64,000 nt of DNA from Brevundimonas subvibrioides ATCC 15264 (GTDB lineage Bacteria; Pseudomonadota; Alphaproteobacteria; Caulobacterales; Caulobacteraceae). The notes below the pieces were generated by a model that worked only from the letters and a program-made list of their open reading frames with translations, was not told the origin of the DNA and searched no databases. The stretch spans positions 1,178,001-1,242,000 of the forward strand of contig NC_014375.1 in NCBI RefSeq assembly GCF_000144605.1, in the 5' to 3' direction. The position numbers and the translations under genes were made by a program. Positions 1 through 10,245 of the stretch are shown piece after piece; the stretch's first letter is position 1, and every line of letters starts with the position of its first letter.

Positions 1-825
1 CATGCCTTCGGCGACCAGTACAAGGCCACCGACTTCCTGGTCCCCGGTCCCGGCAAGCTGACCATGAAGTGGGTCGGCGCGAATGGCGAAGAGCAGAACT
101 ATGAGGTGTTCGACTTCCCCTCGGCGGGCGTCGCCATGGGCATGTACAACCTCGACGACTCGATCACCGACTTCGCCCACGCCAGCTTCGCCTTCGGCCT
201 GCAGCGCAACTACCCGGTCTATCTGTCGACCAAGAACACGATCCTGAAAGCCTATGACGGCCGCTTCAAAGACATCTTCCAGGCCGTGTTCGACGAGCAT
301 TACGCCGCTGAATTCAAGGCGAAGGGCCTGACCTACGAGCACCGCCTGATCGACGACATGGTGGCCGCGGCCATCAAATGGTCGGGCGGCTTCGTCTGGG
401 CCTGCAAGAACTACGACGGCGACGTCCAGTCCGACATCGTGGCCCAGGGCTTCGGCTCGCTGGGCCTGATGACCTCGGTCCTTCTGACCCCGGACGGCCG
501 GGTGCTGGAGTCCGAAGCCGCCCACGGCACCGTGACGCGCCACTACCGCCAGCATCAGAAGGGCGAGGCCACCTCGACCAACTCGATCGCCTCGATCTAC
601 GCCTGGACCCGCGGCTTCGCTCACCGGGCCAAGCTGGACGACAACGCCGAACTGGCCACCTTCGCCGCCACCCTGGAGCGGGTCGTGGTCGAGACGGTCG
701 AGGCCGGCTTCATGACCAAGGACCTGGCGCTCCTGGTCGGCGACCAGCAGGGCTGGCTGACCACCGAGGGCTTCCTCGACAAGGTGGCCGAGAACCTGAA
801 GGCTGAACTGCCCGACCTCGGCTAA
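1..825 (+). CDS. icd: NADP-dependent isocitrate dehydrogenase, C-terminal part
   Basis: Oxidative decarboxylation of isocitrate to 2-oxoglutarate in the TCA cycle, cytosolic. The reading frame is open from the first base, so the 5' part lies outside the window; about 274 codons remain. Visible family segments are [24 protein letters not shown] with the metal-binding aspartates, and [16 protein letters not shown], typical of the dimeric eukaryote-like IDH of alphaproteobacteria. The gene ends at a TAA and is followed by a strong hairpin terminator. Nothing looks broken; only the window edge truncates it. Confidence 0.96.
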   Translation, partial: HAFGDQYKATDFLVPGPGKLTMKWVGANGEEQNYEVFDFPSAGVAMGMYNLDDSITDFAHASFAFGLQRNYPVYLSTKNTILKAYDGRFKDIFQAVFDEHYAAEFKAKGLTYEHRLIDDMVAAAIKWSGGFVWACKNYDGDVQSDIVAQGFGSLGLMTSVLLTPDGRVLESEAAHGTVTRHYRQHQKGEATSTNSIASIYAWTRGFAHRAKLDDNAELATFAATLERVVVETVEAGFMTKDLALLVGDQQGWLTTEGFLDKVAENLKAELPDLG

Positions 826-851
826 AGCCAACAGCGTCCGGATTATTTCGA

Positions 852-879
852 CCCCGCCGGAGCTTCTCCGGCGGGGTTT
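852..879 (+). terminator. Rho-independent terminator after icd
   Basis: A perfect 11-bp GC-rich stem (852-862 with 866-876) encloses a 3-nt loop and is followed by TTTCGTTT. It lies 27 bp after the icd stop codon. Confidence 0.9.
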
Positions 880-942
880 CGTTTGAGCCGTGGCTCCGAG
901 CGTGCATGATGCGGCCTGCGCCGGAGGAGGGGAGACCACCGC

Positions 943-1527
943 GTGAAGAACATTCTGGGCAGGCTGGTGCTGGTCGCCATCGCGCTGACGGTCGTGTCGT
1001 TCTTCGCGGCACCGGCCGTGGCGTTCTTCGGCATACGCTCGGCCGCGCAGTCGGACGACGTCGCGGGCCTGCAGCGGCTGGTGGATTTCGACGCGGTGCG
1101 CGCGTCCTTGCGGCCCCAGCTCTCGAACCGGCCCGAGGCCATGACCCCGCCGCCGTCCTTCATGAACGACCCGATCGGGGCCTTCCGCCGCCAGTTCGAG
1201 GACACGGTCGCGCCCCAGGGCCCGAACCCCGACGCCTATCTGACTCCCGACGCGATCGACGGCCTGACACGGGGCGAGGGGCGCTATGCCGCCCTCCGGA
1301 TGCCCGCGCCGGGCAGCGACGCCACGCCCGCGCCATGGCCCCGGCCCGCCTACTGGGGCGTCAACCGCGCCCGCATGGCCGTGACGGATGAGGGCGGATC
1401 CGCCACCGTCTTCACCTTCGAGCGCAGGGGGCCGTTCGAGTGGAAACTGGTCCACGTCGGCCTGCCAGACGGCTCCACCCCGCCCACGACACCCACCCCC
1501 ACGACGACGCCGGAGACGAAACGATGA
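943..1527 (+). CDS. DUF2939 family protein, first of a tandem pair
   Basis: Predicted exported or membrane-anchored protein of 194 residues with unknown function. Residues 5-30 are a hydrophobic signal/anchor. The segment GLQRLVDFDAVRASLRPQL matches the DUF2939 pattern (module boundary followed by LVDF-R-SL). The GTG start is chosen because a GGAGGAGGGGAG Shine-Dalgarno sequence lies about 9 nt upstream. The C-terminus is a Thr/Pro tail. It overlaps the next gene by ATGA, so the two are probably translationally coupled. The partner is a paralogue with the same layout, which suggests a local duplication. Confidence 0.8.
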   Translation: MKNILGRLVLVAIALTVVSFFAAPAVAFFGIRSAAQSDDVAGLQRLVDFDAVRASLRPQLSNRPEAMTPPPSFMNDPIGAFRRQFEDTVAPQGPNPDAYLTPDAIDGLTRGEGRYAALRMPAPGSDATPAPWPRPAYWGVNRARMAVTDEGGSATVFTFERRGPFEWKLVHVGLPDGSTPPTTPTPTTTPETKR

Positions 1528-2066
1528 AGGGCCTGTTCAAGGGGCTGATCGGCCTGGCCATCCTCGGTTTTCTGGTCGCCTATTTCGGCTCGCCCTTCCT
1601 GACCGTCCGGGCGCTGGTCGCGGCGGCGGAGACGGGCGACGAGCCGGCACTGGAGCGGCTGGTCGACTTTCCGGCGTTTCGCGACAGCCTGAAGGACGAA
1701 CTGACTGCCCGGCTGATGGCGGAGGCCCAGGCCGATCCCCGCGTGCGCGACAGCGGGTTGGGCGGTCTCGGCATGATCTTCGGTCCCATGCTGGTGGGCG
1801 GGGCTGTGGATGCCCTGGTCAATGCGCCGACGGTCGCGGCCATGGTCCGCACGGCCGAAGTGCCCGATCCGACGGATCGGGAGCCCACGCCGGCGGCCGA
1901 GGACCGCGGTGCCGATATCCGCCAGACTTACGGCTATCGCGACATGAACACCTTCGCGGTCCGCCTGACCGATGTGGAGCGTCCGAACCAGACGCTGAAG
2001 CTGCTGCTGACGCGGCAGGGGATGTTCGACTGGAAGCTGACGGGCATCGATCTGCCCGAGGGCTAG
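1524..2066 (+). CDS. DUF2939 family protein, second of a tandem pair
   Basis: 180-residue predicted membrane-anchored or exported protein, function unknown. An N-terminal hydrophobic segment (residues 5-25) is followed by VRALVAAAETGDEPALERLVDF, which parallels the upstream gene, and by a C-terminal FDWKLTGIDLP ending like the EWKLVHVGLP of its neighbour. The ATG at 1524 overlaps the stop of the first gene (ATGA). An in-frame start further upstream would lie inside the first gene and is rejected. Confidence 0.8.
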   Translation: MKGLFKGLIGLAILGFLVAYFGSPFLTVRALVAAAETGDEPALERLVDFPAFRDSLKDELTARLMAEAQADPRVRDSGLGGLGMIFGPMLVGGAVDALVNAPTVAAMVRTAEVPDPTDREPTPAAEDRGADIRQTYGYRDMNTFAVRLTDVERPNQTLKLLLTRQGMFDWKLTGIDLPEG

Positions 2067-2084
2067 GCCCAGGCCCGGTCGGCC

Positions 2085-3866
2085 CTAGCGCTGGCCGGCG
2101 ATCCAGCGATCCATCCGCTGGTCCAGCAGGTGCAGCGGAAGGGGGCCGTCGACCAGCAGGGCGTCGTGGAAGGTCCGGACGTCGAACCGGTCGCCCAGAG
2201 CGGTTTCGGCGCGGGTCCGGATCGCCCTCAGCCGGATTTCGCCGATCTTGTAGGCCAGGGCCTGACCGGGCCAGCCGATGTAGCGCTGCAACTCGGTCTC
2301 GATGTTGTGCGGCGACAGGGCCGAGTTTTCGGTGAAGCACTGGCGGGCCTGTTCGGTGGTCCATCCCATCGAGTGCATGCCGGTGTCGGCGACCAGGCGG
2401 CAGGCGCGCCACATCTCGTAGGACAGCCGACCGAACCGCTCCTCGGGGGTGCGGTAGAAGCCCATCTCCTCGCCCAGGAACTCCGAATACAGACCCCAGC
2501 CCTCGGTGAAGGCGGTGACGTCTACGTTGCGTCGGAAATACGGGCCCTGGCTGGCCTCCTGCTGCAGGGCGATCTGCAGATGGTGCCCGGGCACCGCCTC
2601 GTGCAGCGTCAGGGCGGGCAGTTCGTAGAGCGGCCGCTGATCCAGCCGCCCGGTGTTGACGATGTAGCCGCCCGGCACCCCGTCGGTCAGCGAGCCGCCG
2701 TTGTACCGGCCGGTCGTATAGGTGTCCTCGATGTCCAGCGGCACGGGTCGGACGTTGTAGGTCAGCCGCGGCAGGGTGCGGAAGAGGGCGGGCAGACCGC
2801 CGTCGGCCCGCTTGGCCATCTCGGACGCCTTCTCGATCATGTCCTCGCGCGAGGTGGCGTAGAAGCGCGGGTCGGTCCGAAGGTGGGTCAGGAAGCCGGC
2901 GAAGTCTCCGGTCCAGCCCGAGGCGCGCATCTCGTCCTCCATGCGCGCACGAATGCGGGCCACCTCGGCCAGACCGATCTGGTGGATCTGATCCGGCGTC
3001 AGGTCGGTGGTCGTGTAGCTGCGGGCCTGGAAGGCGTAGTAGTCGCGCCCGCCCGGCCGCGAGCCGATCCCCACTTCGGGCAGGGCGGCGGGCAGATAGT
3101 CGTTCTGGACGAACGCCAACCAGGCCTGCCGGCGCGGCACGATCTGCGTCGCCACGATCGCCGCGGCCCGCGCTTTCAGGTCGGCTTGCTGCGCAGCAGG
3201 CATCGACGCGGGCAGGGCGGCGAACGGCTTGAGCAGCGGGTCGGTCTCGGGCGTGAAGGCGACCTCGTTCCGAAGCGCGACGAGCAGGCTCTCGACCACC
3301 GAGGTCGGCTGGGTGAAGCCGGTCTCCAGCCCGCGCCGGGCGTTGGCAAGCTGGTCGTCATAGAATTTAGGCAGGGCCTCCAGCCGCGACCGCCAGGCCT
3401 CGCCGTCGGCAGCCGTCGCGATCCGCGTGACCGAGGCCAGGTAGTTGGCCGTCTGGCCCGGCCCGCCCTCCGAGTCGAAGGCGAGGCGTCCCGAATCGTA
3501 GCCGATCGCCTCGATCGAGCGGTTCAGTACCCAGATCAGGAAGTCGCGGTTCAGCGCGTCTTCGGACGACAGGCCGTCGGACGGCAGGGCCCGGGCGCGG
3601 TCCAGAAACGCCTGCAGCGGAGCCCGGCGAGCGACCTCGGCCGCGCGCGAGGCGTCCGGGAGGCGCGACTTGGCGGCCTGATCGCCCTCCAGCCCGGCCG
3701 AAATCGGGTCATTGGCCTTGAGGAAGGCCTCGTAGTCGGAAAGCAGGCCGGTCAGGACCGGGTTGGACGTTTCGGCCGCCGGGGGTGCCGACGGGGTCTG
3801 GGCGGCTGCCGACAGGGCCGCCGTTGACAGCAGCAGGGCGGCGAGCCCGGCGGTGATGGTCTTCAT
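2085..3866 (-). CDS. Exported DUF885 family (peptidase-like) protein
   Basis: 593-residue protein with a clear Sec signal peptide starting [23 protein letters not shown], so it should be periplasmic. The C-terminal half has the DUF885 signature [11 protein letters not shown], a HExxxxHH-like metal site, then [10 protein letters not shown] and the late QALAYKIG motif. Members are annotated as metallo-carboxypeptidase-like, but the substrate cannot be told from sequence. The start at 3866 is preferred over upstream in-frame codons because only it begins the signal peptide. It lies 61 bp downstream of alaS on the same strand. Confidence 0.88.
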   Translation of the reverse strand: MKTITAGLAALLLSTAALSAAAQTPSAPPAAETSNPVLTGLLSDYEAFLKANDPISAGLEGDQAAKSRLPDASRAAEVARRAPLQAFLDRARALPSDGLSSEDALNRDFLIWVLNRSIEAIGYDSGRLAFDSEGGPGQTANYLASVTRIATAADGEAWRSRLEALPKFYDDQLANARRGLETGFTQPTSVVESLLVALRNEVAFTPETDPLLKPFAALPASMPAAQQADLKARAAAIVATQIVPRRQAWLAFVQNDYLPAALPEVGIGSRPGGRDYYAFQARSYTTTDLTPDQIHQIGLAEVARIRARMEDEMRASGWTGDFAGFLTHLRTDPRFYATSREDMIEKASEMAKRADGGLPALFRTLPRLTYNVRPVPLDIEDTYTTGRYNGGSLTDGVPGGYIVNTGRLDQRPLYELPALTLHEAVPGHHLQIALQQEASQGPYFRRNVDVTAFTEGWGLYSEFLGEEMGFYRTPEERFGRLSYEMWRACRLVADTGMHSMGWTTEQARQCFTENSALSPHNIETELQRYIGWPGQALAYKIGEIRLRAIRTRAETALGDRFDVRTFHDALLVDGPLPLHLLDQRMDRWIAGQR

Positions 3867-3927
3867 GGCGTGCCCCCGAAACGAGGGCCGCATGGGGCGA
3901 CAGACCACCCCGTCCGTCAAGCGGCGA

Positions 3928-6573
3928 TCAGACTGCCAGCGCCGCCCGCACCGCCGCCAGGCCGGCCTCGGCCTTTGATCCGTCCGGCGCGCCGCCTTGT
4001 GCGAAGTCAGCCTTGCCGCCCGCGCCCTGTCCGCCCATGGCGATGACCGCCGCGCGCGCCAGATCGGCCGCGTTCACCCGGTCGGTGACGTCCGAGGTCG
4101 CGGCCACGGTGACCGCGGCCTTGCCGTCCGTCACGCCGATCAGGGCGACGACGCCGCTGCCGACCTGTTTGCGGAAATCCTCGGCCACGCCGCGTAGGCC
4201 CTTGCCGTCGACGCCGTCCAGCACACGGGCGATCAGCTTGACGCCGTTGATCTCCTCGGGCGCGGCATTGGCCGAGCCGCCGCCGCCGAGGGCCAGTTGC
4301 TTCTTCAGCTCGGCGACCTGTTTCTCCAGCGCCTTGCGTTCGGTGCTCAGGGCCTCGACGCGGGCGGGGACGTCCAGCGGCTGGACCTTGAAGGTCTGCG
4401 CCAGGGATCTGGCGACGCCGGCCTGGGCCAGCAGGAACTGGCGGGCCGCCTCGCCGGTCAGGGCCTCGACGCGGCGGATGCCGGCGGCGATGCCCGTCTC
4501 GGACGTGATCTTGAACAGGCCGATGTCCCCCGTGCGGGCCACGTGGGTGCCGCCGCACAGTTCGACCGAATAGGGCTTGTCGCTGGTCAGCGACTTGCCG
4601 AGCGTCAGGACGCGGACCTCGTCGCCGTACTTCTCGCCGAACAGGGCGACGGCCCCGGCTTCGATGGCCTCCTGCGGGCCCATCAGCTTGGTCTCGGCCG
4701 GCAGGTTCTGGCGGATGACCGCGTTCACTTCCGTCTCGATACGCGCCAGTTCATCTTCGGTCAGGGGGGCGTTGTGGCTGAAGTCGAAACGCATGCGTTC
4801 GGCATCAACCAGCTGGCCCTTCTGGGCGACGTGGGGGCCGAGCACATTCTTCAGCGCCGCATGCACCAGGTGGGCGGCGGAGTGGTTGGCGCGGGTGGTC
4901 AGGCGGGCGTCGGGCGCCGCGCGAAGCTGGGCGCGCGTGCCGATGGCCAGGGTGCCCGAGGTCACCTCGATCGTATGGGCATAGAGGTCGCCGGTCGGCT
5001 TGAGCACGTCGAGGACGCGGGCCGATCCCCCCGCCCACTCGATCTCGCCCTTGTCGCCGGCCTGGCCGCCGCCCTCGCCATAGAAGGGAGTCTGGTCGAA
5101 CAGGACCTCGGCCGTTTCGCCGGTCTCCACGCTGTCGGCAGCCGTGCCGTCCTTCAGGATCGCCAGCACCTCGCCCGAGCCGTCGACGGCGTCGTAGCCA
5201 GTGAAGACGGTCGGCCCGAGACGGTCCTTCAACGCCAGCCATTCACCGGTCGAGGCGGTCTGGCCCGAGCCTTTCCAGTTGGCCTTGCCGCGGGTCTTCT
5301 GCTGCTCCATCGCCGCATCGAAGGCGTCGGTATCAACGGTGAAGCCGCGCCGCCGCGCTTCGTCCTGGGTCAGGTCCAGCGGGAAGCCATAGGTGTCGTA
5401 AAGGGTGAAGGCGGTCTGGCCGGGGATGACGCCGCCTTCGCCGAGGTCGCGCGTGGCGTCCTCCAGCAGGCCCATGCCGCGGCCCAGCGTCGTGCGGAAG
5501 CGGATCTCTTCCTGTTTCAGGGTTTCCTCGATCGAGGCCTGGGCGCGCGCCAGTTCGGGATAGGCCTCGCCCATCTCGGAGACGAGCGTGGGGACGAGGC
5601 GGTGCATCAGGGGATCAGCGGCCCCCAGCAGGTGGGCGTGGCGCATGGCGCGGCGCATGATGCGGCGAAGCACATAGCCCCGGCCTTCGTTCGACGGCGT
5701 GACCCCGTCGGCGATCAGGAAGGAAGAGGACCGCAGGTGGTCGGCGATGACCCGGTGGCTGGCGGCGCGGTCCCCCTCGGCCTTCGTCGAGGTGGCGTCT
5801 TCCGAGGCGGCGATCAGGGTCTGGAACAGGTCGGTGTCGAACACCGAGTTCTTGCCCTGGAGCACGCTGGTCATCCGCTCCAGGCCCATGCCGGTGTCGA
5901 CGCTGGGCTTGGGAAGGCTGCGAACGATCTCGTCGTTCTCCTTCTCGAACTGCATGAAGACGTTGTTCCAGATCTCCACGTAGCGGTCGCCGTCCTCGTC
6001 CGGCGATCCGGGAGGGCCGCCCGCGACATGGTCGCCGTAGTCCCAGAAGATCTCGGTGCAGGGGCCGCAGGGTCCGTTGTCGCCCATGGCCCAGAAGTTG
6101 TCGGAGCCGGCGATGCGGATGATCTTGTCGTCACCGAAGCCGGTGACCTTCTTCCAGATCGCGGCCGCTTCATCATCGTCGATGTAGACGGTGACCAGCA
6201 GGCGTTTGGCGTCGAGGCCGTAGCCTTCGGTGACCAGTTTCCACGCCTGCTCGATGGCGTGTTCCTTGAAATAGTCGCCGAAGCTGAAGTTCCCCAGCAT
6301 CTCGAAGAAGGTCAGGTGCCGGGCCGTGTAGCCGACGTTGTCGAGATCGTTGTGCTTGCCGCCCGCGCGCACGCATTTCTGCGAGGAGGTCGCGCGGGGA
6401 TACGGCGGGGTCGCCGCGCCGGTGAAATAGTCCTTGAACGGCACCATGCCCGCGTTGACGAACATCAGCGTCGGATCGTTCTGCGGCACCAGCGGGGCCG
6501 AGTGGACCTTCGTGTGGCCGTCGGCCGCGAAGAAGTCGAGGAAGGTCGAACGGATCTGTTTCAGGCTGGACAT
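3928..6573 (-). CDS. alaS: Alanyl-tRNA synthetase
   Basis: Charges tRNA-Ala in the cytosol. 881 residues, the usual length for the family. The class II catalytic core opens with [13 protein letters not shown] and contains [11 protein letters not shown]. The editing domain shows [12 protein letters not shown] (the HxxxH zinc site) and [15 protein letters not shown] (Cys and His zinc ligands). The C-terminal C-Ala domain ends [17 protein letters not shown] start. A small acidic protein gene lies upstream on the same strand with an 81-bp gap. Confidence 0.98.
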   Translation of the reverse strand: MSSLKQIRSTFLDFFAADGHTKVHSAPLVPQNDPTLMFVNAGMVPFKDYFTGAATPPYPRATSSQKCVRAGGKHNDLDNVGYTARHLTFFEMLGNFSFGDYFKEHAIEQAWKLVTEGYGLDAKRLLVTVYIDDDEAAAIWKKVTGFGDDKIIRIAGSDNFWAMGDNGPCGPCTEIFWDYGDHVAGGPPGSPDEDGDRYVEIWNNVFMQFEKENDEIVRSLPKPSVDTGMGLERMTSVLQGKNSVFDTDLFQTLIAASEDATSTKAEGDRAASHRVIADHLRSSSFLIADGVTPSNEGRGYVLRRIMRRAMRHAHLLGAADPLMHRLVPTLVSEMGEAYPELARAQASIEETLKQEEIRFRTTLGRGMGLLEDATRDLGEGGVIPGQTAFTLYDTYGFPLDLTQDEARRRGFTVDTDAFDAAMEQQKTRGKANWKGSGQTASTGEWLALKDRLGPTVFTGYDAVDGSGEVLAILKDGTAADSVETGETAEVLFDQTPFYGEGGGQAGDKGEIEWAGGSARVLDVLKPTGDLYAHTIEVTSGTLAIGTRAQLRAAPDARLTTRANHSAAHLVHAALKNVLGPHVAQKGQLVDAERMRFDFSHNAPLTEDELARIETEVNAVIRQNLPAETKLMGPQEAIEAGAVALFGEKYGDEVRVLTLGKSLTSDKPYSVELCGGTHVARTGDIGLFKITSETGIAAGIRRVEALTGEAARQFLLAQAGVARSLAQTFKVQPLDVPARVEALSTERKALEKQVAELKKQLALGGGGSANAAPEEINGVKLIARVLDGVDGKGLRGVAEDFRKQVGSGVVALIGVTDGKAAVTVAATSDVTDRVNAADLARAAVIAMGGQGAGGKADFAQGGAPDGSKAEAGLAAVRAALAV

Positions 6574-6654
6574 GGCGATCAGTCTTCAGGCGAGCGGCGA
6601 ACGGGAAGGGGCCTCATATAGGCTTTCGCGGGCGCTGGCATCACCCGCGCGGCA

Positions 6655-6846
6655 TCAAGCATCGTCGACGGCGTCGTCCTCGTCGGACAGCAGGGCGTCG
6701 AGGGCTTCGATGATGGCGTCGAGCTGTTCGGCGCTGGCCGCGACGCGCAGAAGACCGCCGGCGTCGCCGCCGATCTCGAGCACGTAGCCGTGGTCGGTTT
6801 CCGCCAGGTTGAACTGGGTCAGGGTCTGGATGTCGTCTTCGGCCAT
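6655..6846 (-). CDS. Small acidic protein of unknown function
   Basis: 63 residues, strongly acidic at the C-terminus (LLSDEDDAVDDA), with no signal peptide or membrane segment. The ordered body (FNLAETDHGYVLEIGGDAGG, then EQLDAIIEALDALL) looks like a folded beta-beta-alpha unit. ATG start with a weak GGAA upstream. It is co-oriented with and just upstream of alaS. I do not recognise a named family. Confidence 0.65.
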   Translation of the reverse strand: MAEDDIQTLTQFNLAETDHGYVLEIGGDAGGLLRVAASAEQLDAIIEALDALLSDEDDAVDDA

Positions 6847-6978
6847 GGGAGGGTTCCGTGTGGGAGAGAGGGCGATTCAACGCATGAAGCGCGTGAAGGG
6901 GGCGCGACTGCGGCAAGGCGCGCGATGCGCGGCGTCGGAGCGCGGGGACGGCGGAGCTCTGGCAGTCTATGACGGGCC

Positions 6979-7347
6979 ATGGCCGAGGTGGAAGTCTGGT
7001 TCGATGGAGATTGCCCGCTGTGTCGGCGGGAGATCGACCTGATGCGCAGGCTCGACCGGCGGGGCGCCATCGTCTTCACCGATGTCGCCTCCGGTCAGGG
7101 CAGTTGCCCGATGGACCGGGCCGAACTGCTGGCGCGGTTTCACGCGCGCGAGGACGGCCGGATGGTGTCGGGCGCGGAAGCGTTCGCGGCCATGTGGCGG
7201 GCCATCCCCGTGCTGGCCCCGTTCGGGCGACTGGCGCGCAATCGCCACGTGCTGGGGGTGATGGAGCGACTCTATCTGGCCTTTCTGAAGGTGCGGCCCG
7301 CGCTGCAGCGATGGGCGCGGGGATCCGGGACGGCTCGCACGGGCTAG
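6979..7347 (+). CDS. DCC family (DUF393) thiol-disulfide oxidoreductase-like protein
   Basis: 122 residues. The N-terminus VEVWFDGDCPLCRREIDLMRR carries the D-x-x-C-x-x-C signature of the DCC family, a thioredoxin-fold group. The middle shows GAEAFAAMWRAIP and the LYLAFLKVRP C-terminal part typical of the family. Probably cytosolic or membrane-associated; substrate unknown. It stands alone, divergent from the small acidic gene upstream. Confidence 0.85.
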   Translation: MAEVEVWFDGDCPLCRREIDLMRRLDRRGAIVFTDVASGQGSCPMDRAELLARFHAREDGRMVSGAEAFAAMWRAIPVLAPFGRLARNRHVLGVMERLYLAFLKVRPALQRWARGSGTARTG

Positions 7348-7499
7348 CCGTTGCCGGGGCCAGCGCGGTTGCGATGCGCGCGTTACGGTTTCCGGCGCGT
7401 TTACCTTGAGATTGCACGGATTTGTGAGTTGCGACCCGGAGTTGCGCGCTGCATCGTTTGAGAGCGCAGTCCCGCGCATGAGTAGAGGGAGCGTTCAAA

Positions 7500-7796
7500 G
7501 TGAAGACTTTCAAGCGAGCTGTACTGTCACTGGCCGCCGCAGCGGCCTTTTCTGCCGCCATCGGCCCGGCCCAGGCCCTGGCGGTGCAGTCCTACGATCC
7601 GGACCTGATCGCCTATTCCTATGTGTACTATGCGGATGAGGCGAAGACTGAGGTCCTTGGCTACGCCTCGGATCGATGCGGACAGAGCGGGAGCTATGTC
7701 TATGTGATCCGCCCCTACATCCCCACGCCCTACTACGATCAGACGCAGATCTTCGTGTGCTCGGGCGGAGGGCCCTACCTGCCGCCGGACTTCTGA
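7500..7796 (+). CDS. Small exported Cys-containing protein, DUF6289-like
   Basis: 98 residues starting at GTG. An N-terminal signal peptide (KTFKRAVLSLAAAAAFSAAIGPAQA) is followed by a Tyr-rich mature part: YYADEAKTEVLGYASDRCGQSG, then QIFVCSGGGPYLP. The pattern of YY-D-A-T-VG followed by two cysteines resembles the small secreted DUF6289 group; the assignment is by eye only. Probably periplasmic or surface exposed with one disulfide. Function unknown. Confidence 0.65.
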   Translation: MKTFKRAVLSLAAAAAFSAAIGPAQALAVQSYDPDLIAYSYVYYADEAKTEVLGYASDRCGQSGSYVYVIRPYIPTPYYDQTQIFVCSGGGPYLPPDF

Positions 7797-7821
7797 GACA
7801 CACCGCCACAGCGAAACGGCA

Positions 7822-7853
7822 AAATGGGCCGCCCGGTTTTCACCGGGCGGCCC
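7822..7853 (-). terminator. Hairpin terminator, probably for the - strand
   Basis: An 11-bp perfect stem (7826-7836 with 7843-7853) encloses a 6-nt loop. On the - strand it is followed by ATTTTG, while the + strand lacks a T-run. It sits between two convergent genes, so it could end leftward recA transcripts that pass the palindromic element. Confidence 0.6.
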
Positions 7854-7924
7854 GACTCCGTCCGGCCCGATCCCCGCGGGGGTCGGCGGCGGGTCGCAGG
7901 GACCAGCCGGGCGGAGTGTCCTGA

Positions 7925-8072
7925 AATCCTCCCCAGGAGCGAAGCGAACGGGGGAGGGGGACCGCGACGCGCTTGCGGCGGAGTGGAGGGGGCGGAACCA
8001 CGCACCGTGTCCGGGGTCGCCCCCTCCACCGCTTCGCGGTCCCCCTCCCCCGCCAAGCGGCGGGGGAGGATT
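7925..8072. repeat. Dispersed palindromic element, solo copy 1
   Basis: About 148 bp with two imperfect inverted arms built on GGGGGAGGGGGACCGCG and GTGGAGGGGGCG, joined by a short centre containing CACCGTGTCCGGGGTCG. Each outer end starts AATCCTCCCC. The right arm stops 6 bp before the recA stop codon. Related copies lie at 31304-31446 and as separated arms at 54250-54312 and 54714-54778. No protein is encoded. Confidence 0.85.
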
Positions 8073-8078
8073 GTCCGA

Positions 8079-9182
8079 TCAGCCTTCGAGATCCTGGCCT
8101 TCGTCCGGCTCCGGCGTGCCGAGCAACTCATCGGCGATCTTGGAGGTGGACTTCCTGACCTTGTCCTCGATGGCCGCGGCCATGTCGGGGTTGGCCTTGA
8201 GGAAGGCGCGCACGTTCTCGCGGCCCTGGCCGATGCGGGTCGAGTCGTAGGAGAACCAGCTGCCCGACTTCTCGATGATCCCGGCCTTGACGCCCAGGTC
8301 GATGATCTCGCCCAGCTTGGAGATGCCCTCGCCGTACATGATGTCGAAGATGACTTCGCGGAACGGAGGGGCGACCTTGTTCTTGACGACCTTGACGCGG
8401 GTCGTGTTGCCCACGACCTCGTCGCGGTCCTTGATCGCGCCGGTGCGGCGGATGTCGAGACGGACCGAGGCGTAGAACTTCAGCGCATTGCCGCCCGTCG
8501 TCGTCTCGGGGCTGCCGTACATCACGCCGATCTTGTGACGGATCTGGTTGATGAACAGGACGATGCAGTTGGACTTGGAGATGGAGGCCGTCAGCTTGCG
8601 CAGGGCCTGGGACATCAGGCGGGCCTGAAGACCGGGCAGGCTGTCGCCCATCTCGCCCTCGATCTCGGCGCGGGGCGTCAGGGCGGCGACGGAGTCGACC
8701 ACCACGATGTCCACGGCCCCGGAGCGCACCAGGGTGTCGACGATCTCGAGCGCCTGTTCGCCCGTGTCGGGCTGGGAGACCAGCAGATCGTCCAGGTTCA
8801 CGCCCAGCTTCTGGGCATAGCCGGGGTCGAGCGCATGCTCGGCGTCGACGAAGGCCGCGGTGCCGCCTGACTTCTGGATCTCGGCCACGGTGTGCAGGGC
8901 CAGGGTGGTCTTGCCCGAGGATTCCGGACCGAACACCTCGATCACCCGCCCGCGCGGCAGGCCGCCGATGCCGAGCGCCATGTCGAGGCCGAGCGATCCG
9001 GTGGACACCGAGGGGATCACGTCCGCGATCCCGCCCTTGCCCAGCTTCATGACCGAGCCCTTGCCGAAGGCGCGATCGATCTGTGCGATCGCCGCCTCAA
9101 GCGCGCGCTGCTTGTCGCCGTCGTCCTTGCCCACCAATTTCAATGCCGCCTGCGATGCCACCTTGCCACTCTCCCTTGCCAT
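8079..9182 (-). CDS. recA: Recombinase A
   Basis: Forms filaments on single-stranded DNA for strand exchange and triggers LexA self-cleavage in the SOS response. 367 residues. Walker A is [13 protein letters not shown] (near residue 75), Walker B is [12 protein letters not shown], loop L2 includes [19 protein letters not shown], and the acidic C-terminus ends [13 protein letters not shown] start. A possible imperfect LexA site lies upstream at 9260-9274. Confidence 0.98.
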   Translation of the reverse strand: MARESGKVASQAALKLVGKDDGDKQRALEAAIAQIDRAFGKGSVMKLGKGGIADVIPSVSTGSLGLDMALGIGGLPRGRVIEVFGPESSGKTTLALHTVAEIQKSGGTAAFVDAEHALDPGYAQKLGVNLDDLLVSQPDTGEQALEIVDTLVRSGAVDIVVVDSVAALTPRAEIEGEMGDSLPGLQARLMSQALRKLTASISKSNCIVLFINQIRHKIGVMYGSPETTTGGNALKFYASVRLDIRRTGAIKDRDEVVGNTTRVKVVKNKVAPPFREVIFDIMYGEGISKLGEIIDLGVKAGIIEKSGSWFSYDSTRIGQGRENVRAFLKANPDMAAAIEDKVRKSTSKIADELLGTPEPDEGQDLEG

Positions 9183-9259
9183 GATTCCCGATTAAGCCTT
9201 TGGGGAGAGGCCCGCCTTCGGTCCAATGACCGTGACCCGCTCCCTGTGAGCCGGACTAT

Positions 9260-9274
9260 GTGCACGGTTTGTTC
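9260..9274. promoter_or_regulatory. Possible imperfect alphaproteobacterial SOS box of recA
   Basis: GTGC-N7-GTTC lies 78 bp upstream of recA. Alphaproteobacterial LexA is known to bind GTTC-N7-GTTC; one half-site differs at one base. This is the only such spacing I found in this gap. Confidence 0.35.
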
Positions 9275-9355
9275 CGGTTGCCAATATGTTCTTTCCGGAA
9301 CGCGCGGTTCGGCGAGGGCGGTACGTCCGATTCTGACGTACCGCCTCCGGGGCGT

Positions 9356-10165
9356 CTAGTCTTTGAGATGGGCGTCCAGCAGGGTGTACCAGGTGGAGGT
9401 CAGCCGCTCGAACTCGCCCGGGCACTGTTCGGCGCGCTCGGGGGTCAGCCATTCCTCCTCGAGAAGGTTGGCGTATTTGTCCGGGTCGGATCCGTACACG
9501 AGGCAGGTCAGGGTGTAGTACCGCTGCTGGCTGAGGGAATGCTCGTCCGCGAAGTCGCTCTCCTCCAGATCGCCCGCCTCGGACGGGTCGGTATAGAAGC
9601 TGAGCGCACCGGAGATGGCGGATTCCTCGCCATCGTCGCCGTCGATGAGCCACCAGGCGGCCAGGCTGTCGGCGGTGTCCTCTTCCCGGCCCGTGAAAGG
9701 GATCTCCAGGACGTCCACAAGGGCATGCCCGACTTCGTGGAAGACGGTGAAGAGGAACGATCCGTTGACCGCCTCCTCGATCTCCTCATCGGTCTCGAAA
9801 TAGGCGGCGAAGGTCTCGCGCTCCCCCTCGAACATCTCGATGCAGATCTGGATCTCGCGATCGTCCGGCACATAGTAGGCGTTGTTCTCGCCGCATTCCG
9901 CGAAGCGCAGGCCGATATCGACCGGCAGGATCAGGCTCTCGTTCAGCACATCGGCGACGTCTTCCAGCCAGCGTTCCTCGGACAGCTGGGCCGCCAGTTC
10001 GGTGTAGTCGTCGCTGGTCAGTTCGGCCGGGCGGACGACGAAGTCGCCCCGATCCTCGCTGGATGCGGCCTCGCTCGCGCTGGTGCACGCGCCGAGCGCG
10101 ATGATGGCGGCGGCCACAATGGCGAGGCCGATGCCGCGGGTGCGGCTCGTGTTGGTCTGGTTCAT
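9356..10165 (-). CDS. DUF4344 metallopeptidase-like lipoprotein
   Basis: 269 residues. The N-terminal hydrophobic segment ends in the lipobox LGAC (near residue 26), so it should be lipid-anchored. The central FTVFHEVGHALVDVLEIP has an HExxH zinc motif, followed by GREEDTADSLAAWWLID, in which the Glu/Asp could complete the metal site. This combination is the DUF4344 signature. Acidic overall. ATG start with GGGGGACG about 4 nt upstream. Function otherwise unknown; predicted periplasmic. Confidence 0.85.
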   Translation of the reverse strand: MNQTNTSRTRGIGLAIVAAAIIALGACTSASEAASSEDRGDFVVRPAELTSDDYTELAAQLSEERWLEDVADVLNESLILPVDIGLRFAECGENNAYYVPDDREIQICIEMFEGERETFAAYFETDEEIEEAVNGSFLFTVFHEVGHALVDVLEIPFTGREEDTADSLAAWWLIDGDDGEESAISGALSFYTDPSEAGDLEESDFADEHSLSQQRYYTLTCLVYGSDPDKYANLLEEEWLTPERAEQCPGEFERLTSTWYTLLDAHLKD

Positions 10166-10245
10166 ATACGTCCCCCTGACGCGAACCTTAGCCGTGGCGG
10201 AGCGGTCCGCAACGGCTCCGAGGCACCGCGTCAGACGACGTCAGA

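Noticed and set aside
2130..3827. 565-codon + strand frame opposite the DUF885 gene
   Set aside because: No family features, while the - strand has a signal peptide and the DUF885 motif.
4297..6621. Long open frame on the + strand opposite alaS
   Set aside because: It is the antisense shadow of alaS in GC-rich DNA; its product is Gly/Arg/Val-rich without a recognisable family.
7925..8072. CRISPR-like repeat structure
   Set aside because: The repeat is one inverted palindrome, not regularly spaced direct repeats with unique spacers; no cas genes are present.
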